From Fennellomyces sp. T-0311 (lineage: Eukaryota; Mucoromycota; Mucoromycetes; Mucorales; Lichtheimiaceae): a DNA stretch of 64,000 nt. The position numbers were made by a program, and so were the translations under genes. Positions 12,674 through 24,350 of the stretch are shown piece after piece; position 1 is the first letter of the stretch; each line of letters opens with the position of its first letter. Location: assembly GCA_025266875.1 (NCBI GenBank), contig JALLLT010000009.1:310001-374000 (forward strand), in the 5' to 3' direction. The notes under the pieces were generated by a model. The model was not told the DNA's origin, did not search any database, and saw only the letters and a program-made list of their open reading frames with translations.

Positions 12674-12921
12674 GGTCGAAATACGTTCTTCGACTCGTTA
12701 CACTGGCGTTAATATTGTGAAATACCAAATAGATGTTCAAAGATGAGACCACATTGAAGCTGACTATACTATGGGGTACCTTCCTCCTATTAATGTTGCT
12801 TATGACTAATCAGGACAGAATATACAATTTCTTTTTACTATTTATAGTTATAGTGTCATGTAATTATGGCCGAGAACCGTCACGATCATGCGTGCTGTCT
12901 TACTTCAAAGCAGCGGATGAT
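12674..12921. repeat. Degenerate direct repeat, copy B (right of GT15 gene)
   Basis: Partner of 10889-11120. It begins about 65 bp after the GT15 stop codon, so it corresponds to 3' flanking sequence of that gene. Confidence 0.6.
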
Positions 12922-14383
12922 TATGCAGAGGCTGAGTTAACGTAACTCTGTTTGTAGTGGAGGCAGGTTTATCCGACGATATTTCCTTTACTCGTCCGTA
13001 AATATATAAAGTCATGGCGGAATAGTCAATACGTCTAACGTCAGGATCATCGAAACTACAGGAGTCAGGGTAGTCATTTTATCCCACGAAACCGTATGTG
13101 CACGGCAAACGCCCATTCTTTATTCCTCTCAGCACAGCAACCATGTAACATACTTTACTGCATATACTAAACAAAAGCCCAAAGCCTAAACATGCTATAG
13201 AATTGGCATGTTTGAAAGGCAGTGTGTAGATTGTCGAGTAATTTATGCTTTTCGGAATGATGTGATTCTACGTTTAGATCTTTAGTCATACTATTAAGTA
13301 ACCATATCCTCTACTATAACTTGCGGTTCCGTCGGGCGCAGTGACCTATCAAAGATATAAACCTACGTAATAGCCATTTCCCAATGACGTGAGCGAAGTA
13401 AGTAGTTGAAGTACTTATACCTAATGATTATCTGGCGCAGTTTCCTGGACCATTTACATATGGCTGCTTATTATCGGCATTTGTTTTACCCAAATCAAAA
13501 GTTAAGGGTAGCGTAAAGAAGTCGATCTGAGAATGATTCCCGATAACCGTTTTACCCGACGCCTTTTTCATATATAGCGGGGGTATAGAACATTCATGGA
13601 TCCGTGGCACATATCAATAATTACTAGAAATTATAGAATCAGCGAAGTGACGCGACGTTTTAGTATTCGTGACATGCCCCGCTTGCTACCAACCCGAGCA
13701 GGTTGGTTCAGTTATGGATATCAAGAATATAATTGAGAATATCGGTCAAACTTATACCCTTCCGGGACAGATGCAATCTTGGTGTTTTACTCAGCGTGAG
13801 GCAAGGCTAAACGTTTGTTTGATTTCATGTGCTTTGTGCACACTAATAGTGGACCACATCGGTAAGTCTTTATTTAAACGGTAAACTCACGAGGGCCAGG
13901 TTCCACTATTTGTAATATAATTACTTATGATGTCGTCTTCTTCCGATCAGTGATTTACTAATGGATGGATATGTTGGCAAACTCAACGCTGTGTTTAGAC
14001 GTGCAATTCTACGTATATCATGGATTGGCAACGTGATCAACGACAAAAGTTGATATTCTGCCGGCAAGAACATAGAAATGTGCTGACACGTAAGGTAATG
14101 GAAACTTTTAAATAGATGCATAGTTATACTGGAAGAACCTGGATAATTCGCACACCTGTCAAGTGTGTTGTTGTGGGCACAAAGAAACCAAATGTCCCTT
14201 TGTGATCGAGCTGTGTAACGCTATTTGCTGAGATTTTGCTTCTGAGCAAAGTTCAAGCTCACTTCGCCTACAGCAATCACCAAGGTAATGTTCCTTTGAG
14301 GCCTACGGAGCGTAATGTAGGAAGAAGTGCTGAAAAATAAATAGCCTAGCAATGCTCCTTGTGCTGGCACACGAATCAACATT
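12922..14383. other. Intergenic region without a supported gene
   Basis: About 1.4 kb of AT-rich DNA between the GT15 repeat and the PIG-M gene. A 71-codon plus-strand frame at 13669-13884 begins with a CxxC pair but shows no known domain, and its neighbours are stop-rich. The last 150 bp should be the PIG-M promoter. Confidence 0.4.
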
Positions 14384-16046
14384 ATGAGTAAAACTTGGAC
14401 AACATTCAGCAATCTGTGCATCGCTGCAGCACTATTACGGATTATACTTTTACTTTATGGCGAATGGCAGGACGCGTACCTTACAGTTAAATACACCGAT
14501 ATCGACTATATGGTATTTACAGATGCAGCACGGCATGTAACTCGAGGGGAATCACCTTATGCAAGGGCCACGTACCGGTATACACCTCTACTTGCGATCC
14601 TCCTGACACCAAACATCCACTGGTTTTTTTCATTTGGCAAATGCGTATTCGCTCTGACAGACATCCTGGTTGGCTACTTGATCCACGAGATCCTTGTTCT
14701 TCGCGGCATGCCGTCGGAGAAAGCACTGTGGTTAGACTCCTTGTGGCTGCTGAATCCGATGGTGGCCAATATATCGACACGTGGTAACGCCGAATCGTTG
14801 CTCGCTGCCATGGTGTTGGGCACACTTTATCTGATCATAACGCGTCGATTCTACCCAGCATGCGCTCTGTTTGGCTTGGCTGTGCACTTCAAGATATACC
14901 CCATCATCTATGCGGTGCCGCTGCTGTTTCTTCTCGACAAACGCTACGGCGATCCAGTCGAATTCCCGCACATGATGTGGTCGTATCAGCAGACCCGGCT
15001 ATACGTTCTGCAGCGTTACTTGTCTGATGGAGGGAGCAAGTTTGAGATCAACGAGCCAGCGACATCGTCGTCGTCGTCGTCACCATCCACATCATCGGGT
15101 GAAGAGTCGATATCGGTGTATGACCGTGCACTCGGCCAAGCGCGCGGCATTCTGCGGCAATGCGCGTTGTTTTTCACGCCATCACGTATACTTTTCGGAG
15201 CTGTAAGTGCCGCAGTGTTTTTTGCTTTGACGTGGTGCATGTATCAACTGTAAGTTCCGATTTACAAGAATGGAAACGCAAGTCTCCCCTTGATCGATTA
15301 ACAAACGGCCTGTAAAAACGCAGCTACGGCGATGAGTTTCTGCAACACACTTATCTGTACCATATCACTCGCAAGGACCATCGTCACAACTTTTCCGTGT
15401 GGTTCTACCAGATGTACTTGGCTTTCGACGCTCCCGTCGCCGGCAAATTGATGGGCCTCCTGGCATTCGTGCCTCAAATCGCCCTCATCGCTATCGCTGG
15501 CACTGTTTTCGCCAAAGATATATTCTTTGCCTGCTTCATCCAGACTTTCCTGTTCGTCACGTTTAACAAAGTGTGCACCTCTCAGGTAAGGCCCTTGTTT
15601 CAGATCCATTGGTGCAAATCATCGATGAAGCTGACATAACCCACAGTACTTTATGTGGTACATCTGTCTCCTTCCCCTTATCCTACCTTCTACAACCATT
15701 CGATTCCGCTGGAAAGGCTTAATCCTTATTGCCGCTTGGGCAGCAGCACAGGTATCTCATCCTCCGCTTATCTTGTTCTGATCTGACCTATTCGTCTTAT
15801 TGCCAGGGTCTATGGCTCCAATTTGCCTACCAACTGGAATTCCTCGGTGAAAATACCTTCTTCTCCATCTGGATAGCAAGCATTATCTTTTTCGTGGTGA
15901 ACTGTTGGATCGCAGTAGAGTTAATACTGAGTCATCGATTCGAATATGTGTACGGAACGACAGGTCGTATCCGTTGGGTTTGGGGTATGGGCGATCCTGG
16001 ACCAATGACACCAGATAGAGCAACTAGAAGCGCACGGGCATATTAA
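14384..16046 (+). CDS. GPI14: GPI mannosyltransferase 1 (PIG-M)
   Basis: ER-membrane enzyme that transfers the first alpha-1,4-mannose to the GPI anchor precursor from dolichol-phosphate-mannose. Four exons (14384-15249, 15324-15585, 15647-15751, 15807-16046) give 490 residues. The luminal DxD-type motif is seen as YTDIDYMVFTDA after the first membrane helix. The family blocks GESPYARATYRYTPLLA, RGNAESL, LAVHFKIYPIIYA and YLYHITRKDHRHNFSVWFY all follow in the expected order. Several further hydrophobic helices run to the C-terminus. A serine-rich insert encoded by TCG repeats (about 15060-15105) lengthens the loop after the first half. All splice joints keep frame. PIG-M normally works with PIG-X/Pbn1, which is not in this window. 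Confidence 0.95.
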
Positions 16047-16240
16047 TGCAAAATACAAAATAATTGTTGGTTGAAAGGTGCCGGATCATCCATTGCATTC
16101 TGAAACCATCCCCGAAATTATCTGATTCGCTGGGATCCTCCTGGATAAAGTTCTTCCCGCTTTTACATTAATCCGATCCGACATTTGCCTGTTCCTGGTT
16201 TTCGCCCTGATATATGGAATATGGTTATTCCCGGCATCAC

Positions 16241-16248
16241 TATAAATA
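16241..16248 (+). promoter_or_regulatory. TATA box of the MFS transporter gene
   Basis: TATAAATA lies about 60 bp upstream of the ATG at 16302, a plausible core promoter spacing. Confidence 0.5.
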
Positions 16249-16301
16249 CAGCTACCGTGTTACTGACTACCTAGCACTTATTTATCACTTCTTCCACTAA
16301 A

Positions 16302-17878
16302 ATGGCAGTTTCCGAAACGCCTAATAACGACGATCTGAGCCAAGTTGAGAAGCGGATTCCATACCACTCTACCGATTCATCTGCCACTATCGTTTCTGCT
16401 TCTGATCTCGCAAATACCTGGGAGCCTGGAGACCCTGCAAACCCTTTGAACTGGTCAAAGTTGTACCGGTGGATATACACACTACTCGTATCCTCCCTTG
16501 TCATTGCTGTCGCCTTTGGCTCCTCAGTGATCTCTAATGATCATGGTGCAGTAATGAACGAGTTTCACGTCTCCTCTACCGTCACTGCCTTACAAGTCTC
16601 CTTGATGGTATGCGGTTTTGGTGTTGGTCCCATTCTATGGAGTCCGCTGAGCGAGACTATAGGACGGAAACCGGTGTACCTTATTGCCATTGGTGCCTAT
16701 GTCATCTTCAACATCCCTTGTGCGCTCGCTAAAAACATTGGAACCCTCTTGGTATGCCGCTTCATCTGCGGCTTTTTTGCGTCCGTCGTTCTTACTCTCG
16801 CTGGTGGATCCATTAGTGACTTGTTCCCATCCGAAGAGCGCGGTGCTGCTATCGCTTACTTTGCCGCCGCGCCTTATGCTGGTCCAGTCTTGGGTCCCAT
16901 TGTTGGTGGATGGATTTCTGTTGGAACCCACTCTTGGCGGTGGATCTATTGGGTATGTAATCATAACTACGCAAATACTATTTGTCGGCGTTACTAATCT
17001 TTTTTTACTTGATGTTATAGGTCAATATGATGTTTTCCGGAGCAATGTGGGTCGTTATGTGCTGTCTCCCTGAAACATATGCACCAGTTCTACTACGACG
17101 TCGACAAGGAGGCACCCTTTCCGAAGCTTTCAAGAAGAATTTTGACGTTCAAACAACGCTGGTTCGCCCATTTACTATGCTAATAACCGAACCCATTTTA
17201 CTACTGATGTCTCTCTACATTGCTATTATCTACGCATTGCTCTATGGCTTTTTTGGTTCCTATCCAATCATCTTTGGCGATATCTGGGGTATGAATAGCG
17301 GATATATTGGCTTGACATTTATTGGTGTCCTTATCGGTGTCGCTTTTGCGTTGCTCTTCACACCAAAATTCGAAAAGCGATATATCAGGAGCGCCCAGAC
17401 TCCAGAAGACCGACTTCCAGGCATGATGGTTTGCGCTCCCCTTATACCTATCTCGTTGTTTATCTTTGGCTGGACTTCGCATGCTCACTGGATTGGCCCA
17501 GCAATTGCCGGTATTCCTTATGGTCTTGGCATGGTTCTGATCTATTACAGTGCCAACAATTATATTATCGACTGCTTTAGCAACTATGTCGCATCGGCAC
17601 TGGCTGCCAAGACTATTATTCGTAGCGGCGGAGGAGCTGCATTTCCTTTATTTGTCGGACCTATGTACCGTAACTTGGGGTCACAGTGGGCAAGGTAACC
17701 TATTAGTAAAATAGTATCACTTGGCCCATCGACTAACATTATAATCTTTAGCACCCTTTTGGCTTTTATCAGTCTCGCTATTCTTCCTATCCCCTTTGCT
17801 TTTTATAAGTGGGGCGCTTCTATTCGTGCTCGATCAAAGTCAGCATCAGAAGATTCATTAGCACCTGTGAAAAAGTAA
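16302..17878 (+). CDS. MFS transporter, DHA1 (drug/polyamine proton antiporter) type
   Basis: Twelve-helix proton-coupled exporter of the plasma or vacuolar membrane. A hydrophilic N-terminus ends in EPGDPANPLNWSKLYRW, the typical lead into helix 1 of fungal DHA1 carriers. The loop 2-3 signature is SPLSETIGRKPVYL, and RFICGFFASVVLTLAGGSISD and GPVLGPIVGGWI (motif C, the antiporter motif) follow. The second half contains LPETYAPVLLRRR, IFGFTS-like helices and YIIDCFSNYVASALAAKT. Introns are near 16953-17021 and at 17694-17751; both joints keep frame. The C-terminus ends in VKK. The closest families are Flr1/Tpo-type or fluconazole-resistance carriers; the substrate cannot be read from sequence. 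Confidence 0.9.
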
Positions 17879-18771
17879 ACATCTGTACATACGTAGCATA
17901 TTTTAATTATTTATCTCAACTCGATATCATTCCCGTTTGTGTCATCATTTATCATCATATCCCATATTACAATAAAAGTATCGTGGCAATAGTTTATTTA
18001 TTTATCATACTAACTCATATTTCTGAGCGGCAAGTCTTGTTATATGACAATAAAATCTCTGGCTGAAATTGTCCACTCCTGATGTTGTTGCAGCACAGCT
18101 GACTAATACTAATTCATAGAATATCCTGGCCTATTATATTCTTCAAGTGACGATGATTAACAATGAGAATTCTCACTGCTGGTTCACTTTTTAAGAATGT
18201 CGAAAAAATATGTGGAGCATGCTAAACGAGCAATAATTTAACGCCAATCATCTGAAACAACGTAGAATAATACATGCAATGCAATGCAGATGAAGCTTTC
18301 TGTTTATTACCAATGCCCGTGGTGCCAGTAGTAGCTACCGCCTTACTATAAAAAATCGGCCACCATAAGAATACTGGCTACTTTTTACAATAGCTTTCAC
18401 ATACAGTGCCCATTTAAGCTTGGCCCATAAAATTCTCCTTAAAGTGAAGAGACACGGCTATTTCAACACCTCCCTAACAAGTATTACTATCCTGATCAAA
18501 ATTCGTTAGATGTAGCACGCCTTCACGCTTATTTTCAAAATTGTCATGTTATACAACAGCAGCGATCACTTTTAATAGGCTGTTTTTAAAAGCACTACAT
18601 CTGTAGATCATTACCATATTTATCTATACTCTACAAAAGAAAAACTTCTGCTCCCCTTTGCGACACGCTTCCTTTCCTCCTATTACTTGCATGATCACGT
18701 CTCCCTGGAACAAAAGTACAATGCTTATACCACTTTAATTTTTAAACAACCCTTTCTCTCATTTTATAAAT
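17879..18771. other. Intergenic region without a supported gene
   Basis: The 3' flank of the MFS gene and the 5' flank of the arrestin-like gene, AT-rich with stops in all frames. A TTTTATAAATATG string directly overlaps the arrestin start region. Nothing else is seen. Confidence 0.5.
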
Positions 18772-20679
18772 ATGATGTCGAGTATCTCTGACAGACAGTC
18801 CGACTATGTTATCAATCATCGGTTTCAAAGGCTACATGACATCAATATAAATGACGAAAGCGACGAACTTTACGGTGCTTCATCATCGCGTAGAGCATCC
18901 TCGTCTCGATCGAACTCAAGCAGTAGCGGCAAACTATATGGACAAACTGCAACTGGGCCACCCCAACCGCCTCGTATAAGCATCTTTGTCGAGCAGCAGC
19001 CTCCATACCTTAGCCAAGGTCAAGCAGTCTCCGGACAAATTTTCATTGATACCAATGGTGCAGCATCCACAATACGTGTCGTCAATCTTCGGGCGTCGTT
19101 GTTCGGAAGTGCCCGTATTCATGGTGACAGTCCAGATCAGCCTCTGTTAGCTGGATTATTCGACTATAAAAAGGATGTCAAGATAATATCGACCGGGATA
19201 CGTATCGTAAGGCGCCAAAAGACAGATACTTCTTTGCAAGATATAGAAGTTCGTCAACACATTCCTCGGAAGCGATCAAAGGACAAGGCTCGATTGACAT
19301 TAATAGATCATGATTTTGATGTCCGTCCGGACGAGCAAGAAGGAGTCCATTCAGGAGGAGAAGACATCGACACCAACGGGTGCCAGGACAGCAGTAGAAA
19401 GTCACCTTCAAAACTTGCACGCGACAATGCCATTGCACAACTAATGGAAAAGATCGCTCTAGGTGCTCCAAGCGATAAATGCTCGAGTAGCCATGGCCTA
19501 CCCGTTCAAATACGAAACGGAAATGACGAAGAAGACAAATCTTACAGCCTCGATTATAACAAAAGCCATCGTATTCGTTTCTCCATCCCTATCAATACCA
19601 AGAGATCACTGCCAGGCACGGTCGATGACCCCAACTTTCCGATCCGTTACAGTATTGCTGCGCTTCTGATGTACACAACTGATCATAATCCGAACGAACG
19701 ATACATCTCCTATACTGTCTTACCTCTTGAATTTCAACCATCGCCAGTAAACCCAAACAGCCATGAAAAGTACTTTCTGTCAGGGTTAAAAACCAATCCT
19801 GTCTCTGTATGGATTACCAACAGCAAGCTGGATCAGCTTGTACTTTCAGTCAAACGCAGAGAGCCTGTAAAAACGGTGCCGCCTCCTCGAAATACTACCT
19901 ATGGAACTATTCAAACGGTTTCATTTACCGGATGCAACAGCGTCCCCATATATAATACAACATGGATGGGCCGACTGCTCAATCAGCTCAGCCACTACTA
20001 CGTTCAACGACGAAAAGTCTTGGAGACTCCTTATCTTTCGTGTTCCTTGGAACTTCCCCAAGAAGCTTTTGCCCATGGGGACACCATCCCACTGCGCATA
20101 CACGTCGAAAACACAGGTCTAGATATCTCTCAAGCTATCGTCAAGACCCAGTTGGTGCAAACGATCTATATGACTCATAGTTGCGGAGAGTTGGTACGCG
20201 AGACATTGATTGATCAAGCAACGACATTATTCACCGGTAACGATCCAATTCAGCTGGTCCCAATCAACGACCAGTCATCAATTAAAAGTGCAGCAAAGGA
20301 CTCCGGAATGGATCTCGACGTCAAATGGGAGGGCTACAACGATTCACATATTGAGAGAAATCTGTGTTCGTCAAGAATCATTGTATTTGATCTCACAAAA
20401 GTCTTGAATGTACCAGATCAATGTGCCTATACGGTGTTACCGGACATGTCCAAAAATGCGTTCGAAATCTCGTACCAACTGAAGGTCACATTATCAGTTA
20501 CGGGGTCAAAAATTGTCTCAACCACCCAAGAAGATGGCTACCAGTCGATTTTCATTGCTAATCCTGATCAACACTTTTCCAGGAGCAATGCTGCACGGAG
20601 CAAAGGCTATACTCTGAAACCTCCTTCTGTACCTATTGTGATTGGAAGCAAACATCAAGTAGCAAACATATTAAAGTAG
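18772..20679 (+). CDS. Arrestin-like protein (alpha-arrestin fold)
   Basis: A single 635-codon exon. A serine-rich N-terminus (to about residue 60) is followed by an arrestin N-type beta sandwich: ISIFVEQQPPYLSQGQAVSG, VVNLRASLFGSARI, then after a charged insert RIRFSIPINTKRSLPGTVDD with FPIRYSIAALLMY. The last pattern is characteristic of alpha-arrestins. A C-type domain follows (YLSCSLELPQEAFAHGDTIP, IHVENTGLDISQAIVKTQLVQ, EISYQLKVTLSVTG). Family members act as adaptors linking membrane transporters to Rsp5-type ubiquitin ligases. I see no PPxY motif, so direct ligase binding is not obvious. Two ATGs stand in tandem (18772 and 18775). A TATA-like string touches the ATG, so the true start may lie slightly downstream. 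Confidence 0.8.
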   Translation: MMSSISDRQSDYVINHRFQRLHDININDESDELYGASSSRRASSSRSNSSSSGKLYGQTATGPPQPPRISIFVEQQPPYLSQGQAVSGQIFIDTNGAASTIRVVNLRASLFGSARIHGDSPDQPLLAGLFDYKKDVKIISTGIRIVRRQKTDTSLQDIEVRQHIPRKRSKDKARLTLIDHDFDVRPDEQEGVHSGGEDIDTNGCQDSSRKSPSKLARDNAIAQLMEKIALGAPSDKCSSSHGLPVQIRNGNDEEDKSYSLDYNKSHRIRFSIPINTKRSLPGTVDDPNFPIRYSIAALLMYTTDHNPNERYISYTVLPLEFQPSPVNPNSHEKYFLSGLKTNPVSVWITNSKLDQLVLSVKRREPVKTVPPPRNTTYGTIQTVSFTGCNSVPIYNTTWMGRLLNQLSHYYVQRRKVLETPYLSCSLELPQEAFAHGDTIPLRIHVENTGLDISQAIVKTQLVQTIYMTHSCGELVRETLIDQATTLFTGNDPIQLVPINDQSSIKSAAKDSGMDLDVKWEGYNDSHIERNLCSSRIIVFDLTKVLNVPDQCAYTVLPDMSKNAFEISYQLKVTLSVTGSKIVSTTQEDGYQSIFIANPDQHFSRSNAARSKGYTLKPPSVPIVIGSKHQVANILK

Positions 20680-21304
20680 TCTAATGCGTAGTTATATAGT
20701 AACATTAGCTTTATATAATTCCTCTCGTTCTAATTTTCGCATTAAAAACAAAGAATATCTGAAGTACATTATTGCCTACATATTTTGTTCCTAACTCGCA
20801 GCAACCTGATCCAGAAATTGTGCTTTGCTGACGATATACTACTTCTCCTAATTAAGTTCAGTCATGACTCACCTCCCAACTTTACACTTCGCAATAGCAG
20901 TAGACAAGCAGCTTCTACGTTACACCATCCGCCACAAAACTTTGTATGCATACCGAATGGAACACTCAACACGCAAAAGGAAACTTTACGTTCTGGCAAA
21001 CATCCGAATTACTATTTTATTGACACATTAAAGGAACCATATCTAGTTAACGAATGCAGTGGATTTGCTTCACAAAATTGTGGAATACATCGATGATGTA
21101 TAACACTCATTAGCGTAAGCAACATGTAGTCGACCCCACATCCGTACGAGGATGTACAGCGATTTTGCTCCGGTTTCTACCGAAGAGCTGGCTGTGTAAG
21201 TCCGCGGAATGAGATCGGCACTAACGGAAAAACGATTTCGCCTTCATGTATTCAACTATATATATTGGACAACAAAGTTTCCCATGCTTCAGTTATTCAT
21301 ACGC
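20680..21304. other. Intergenic region without a supported gene
   Basis: About 600 bp between the arrestin-like and second MFS genes. A 103-codon frame at 20785-21096 contains CFADDILLLL, reminiscent of a reverse-transcriptase active site, but its surroundings do not fit a retroelement. TATATATTGG at about 21257 may be the core promoter for the downstream transporter. Confidence 0.4.
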
Positions 21305-23175
21305 ATGGAAAATCCGGAAGAAAACATACCTCGAAGAAGCAGCATTAGCGACAATGGATGCGATGACACAATAGTGTACATACCAAATCCCAGATCACCA
21401 TGGTACAAGAGGATGTGGACAAAAAAGCCGGATACAGATCCAAGGGCAATGTCATATCTAAGAAAAACCATTATTGTCTTTATAGTCTCAATTGCTGGAT
21501 CTACGTAAGATATTTCAGAAGCTATTATATAAAATATTTACGCCATTGATTCGACAGGTCGCCATTCGTAGCTACGATCTATGTAAGCGAGGTATACATC
21601 CTACAATATCGACTTATGCATCACTCCCTATAGTATCCGGCTCTGGTTCCAATGCAGGAATATTTTCAAACAAATGATACAGCAATGAATGCCTCTCTGG
21701 CCATATATATTTTCTTCATTGCCTTTTTTCCACTGATCTGGGCTACATTTGCCGATATTTATGGACGGCGTCCTATTTATCTCGCATCGTTTATGATTGC
21801 TGTCGTTGGGTCTGTCTGCTGTGCGGTCTCTGTAAACATCGGTATGTTCATTGCCTTCCGTGCGCTGAGTGCTATAGGATCATCATCAGTAGGTTAAATG
21901 AGCATAGATCTGATAATACGTACCATATTTAAATAACAGCTGAAAAAAAACAGGTCCTTTCCTTAGGCGCTGCGACAATTAGTGACATATTTGAAAGCCA
22001 CGAACGCGGCCGTGCATTCTCGTATTACATGGCAGGACCGCTCTCTGGTACTGCTTTAGGGTATGTCAAACTGATTATGCAGACAGATTATCTTCTTGAA
22101 ATGTGCTTTTTAACGGCGATTATCTAAATTTCTGTAGCCCGATTCTCGGTGGATTCCTAAACCAGGATCTCGGTTGGAGAAGCATCTTTTGGTTCGTCGC
22201 TGTTGCAAATTTCTGTGTATGGCTGTCAATTCTTCTATTTCTCCCGGAGACACGATATACAGATCCATCGTCAGTCACAGCATCTTCTGTTGGCGCTGAA
22301 CAAGAACAGAAAAAGCGGAAGCTGGTTAATCCATTGGCATCCCTAGAGCTTATGCGCCATTCTAACATTTCTCTTGCAGTTGCATTTCTTGGCATACTGT
22401 AAGTTTCGATGGAAAAGCATCATATCGTTGTTTACATCTCTAAATAGCCTTACTTTCTAGGTTTATGGTTAACTATATTGTTAATACAAACTTTACTCGA
22501 ATCTATACTGTACAATACGGATTCGATTCGGGTATTGTAGGACTCTGCTATTTACCAATCGCAATTGGTAATGTTGTTGGAGGGATGTTAGCAGGTCAAG
22601 CTTCCGATCGCCTTTACATGAAACGTGCAGCCAGAAGTAGTACTGGCCATGGTTACCCGGAGATGCGGCTTGGTGGATTTGTATGGTACAGTGCAATTAT
22701 CATTGCCTTGCTAGGTTTTACCGCGTACGGATGGTGTGTTCAATATAACGTACACTATTCAGCTGGTCTTGCTATTTTGTTTTTTGGTAATATCCTCCAT
22801 CGTAATACAATGCTTTATAGTATGACTGACAAGCTACTTGACAGTTGGTCTTTCATTGGGAGGTCCAAATATTACTACGTCAACGTACTTGGTTGATTGT
22901 TTTCGCGACAGAAGCGCCTCTGTAACTGGTATGACAGTGTACCATTAGTGTATAATTGCTACTATGCTAACATCTTCAAATTCATTGTAGCATGTAATAA
23001 CTTTGTGCGTTACTTGATGGCAGGAATCGGCTCTTTGGTCGCCGCAGATTTGGGGCGGGTACTAATCCCAGGCATTCTTTATACACTATGTGGCGGAATT
23101 ATGTTTCTTTTTTCTGGCTGTATCATGTATGTTCGTATCAGAGGAGTCAAGATGTACAAGAATCACGACGGATAA
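21305..23175 (+). CDS. MFS transporter with eight exons, including a 25-nt microexon
   Basis: Twelve-helix DHA1-type major facilitator. Exons read as 21305-21504, 21558-21582, 21634-21888, 21954-22060, 22138-22398, 22461-22786, 22845-22928 and 22991-23175. Together they give 480 residues with every joint in frame. Helix 1 runs across the microexon (SPFVATIY), giving TSPFVATIYYPALVPMQEYF. Loop 2-3 has ATFADIYGRRPIYLASF. Motif C-like sequence is GTALGPILGGFL. The second half has LAGQASDRLYMKRAARS and YLVDCFRDRSASVTACNNFVRYL. The apparent frame break near 22790-22845 is removed by a short intron with a GTAATA donor. The 16.3-kb transporter is the same superfamily but not a recent duplicate. The start at 21305 is preferred over an upstream in-frame ATG at 21209 because a TATA-like string lies between them. 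Confidence 0.85.
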
Positions 23176-23504
23176 TCTAAACTATTACCACGCACTCAAT
23201 ACTCATTGTATTACGCTATTACCGGATACCCTTCGTAACGTAAATCATAAAGAAGAGAGCTGTCATCAACTGACAGTTGCTGGTGATCGAAGTCACTGGT
23301 CCCAGATTCGCATGCATCGTACCAAATTTATACTATAGGCACTATACCGTATTGATTACTGAGGATATGTGCTCTAGATTGCTCAAGCACAGGATTGCCT
23401 TTCTCATCAACCATTAATTGTCGGCGCGGATCGTGAAGTTTTTAAAGTGGGACAGGCCCTGCCAAAAATTATTTTTTTTGTGAACAGACACAACAAAAAT
23501 CACC

Positions 23505-24280
23505 ATGGCAAGCCGTAGTCTCGCACGCGCCGTCCAGCCTACTCTCTCCAATACAACCTGTCGTTCTTTCTCGACCGCTGCTGCTGCCTTAGCTGGTCGT
23601 CAGGGCTCTCGATTCCGAAAACCCGAGAAGAAATTTGATGTGAATTACATGGAGGAATTCCAATTCGACGACCAAACAACGATCGGTCATGAGCTGTTCG
23701 AAAACATTCGCAATGTCCGTCAGTACCTGCGAAAAACTGAATACGAACTGCCTAAATTGCGCTGTAAGCAGAACAGGACAACCGCTATAAATGTACGAAG
23801 TTTAACAGTAACCCAATAGCGTTCGCGAAACCATTCGAGCCACCATCGTCTGAGCAGATCCTAAAGTTCAAATCCCACACCTACCTCGGCGAAGGTCACC
23901 CTGTAGAACGCAAGGTGGTTCTTTCTGTCAAAGTATCCGAATTGAAGTTGAGCGACAAGCAAAAGCACAAGTTCTTGCTTTTGGCTGGACCGCGGTATCA
24001 CGTTGACTCGGACGAGCTCGTCTTGTCCAGCGAGAAGTTCCCTCATCGCAAGCAAAACAAGAAGTATGTTCGCGATTTATTAAACAGACTCTTGACGGAG
24101 GCCAAGGTACGAAGATTGGATAGCCTTGGTTGGAATGGTAACTAACGCTGGGGTTTCTAGGATACGAAGGACACATTCGAGGATGTTCCTTTGAACTTAC
24201 CACAGCCTAAGAAAAGACTCCAGTTCCCTAAGGAATGGGCTCGTCCGCCACAGGCTCAGCAGGAAGCTCAACAAGAGTAA
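23505..24280 (+). CDS. MRPS35: Mitochondrial small ribosomal subunit protein mS35
   Basis: Component of the mitochondrial ribosome small subunit (yeast Rsm24). The first 35 or so residues (MASRSLARAVQP, then CRSFSTAAAALAGRQ) are rich in Ser, Arg and Ala without acids, a typical matrix-targeting presequence. The mature part has FDVNYMEEFQFDDQTTIGHELFENIR, then PFAKPFEPPSSEQILKFKSHTYLGEGHPVERKV and LAGPRYHVDSDELVLSSEKFPHRKQNKKYV, all family signatures. Three exons; introns lie near 23764-23819 and 24107-24160. The protein ends WARPPQAQQEAQQE and is about 220 residues. It converges on the GH17 gene with about 70 bp between stops. Confidence 0.9.
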
Positions 24281-24350
24281 ACATTGTACAAATGCATCCA
24301 AAATTATATCTTCCGTAGTAGAAGCTTTCGTTATTTTGTCTTTATTGTTT

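Noticed and set aside
20785..21096. Frame with CFADDILLLL, similar to a reverse-transcriptase active site
   Set aside because: The rest of the frame lacks other reverse-transcriptase blocks, and upstream sequence is stop-rich; chance match is more likely.
22780..22900. Apparent frameshift in the second MFS transporter
   Set aside because: A short intron (22787-22844) restores the frame exactly and rebuilds a normal helix.
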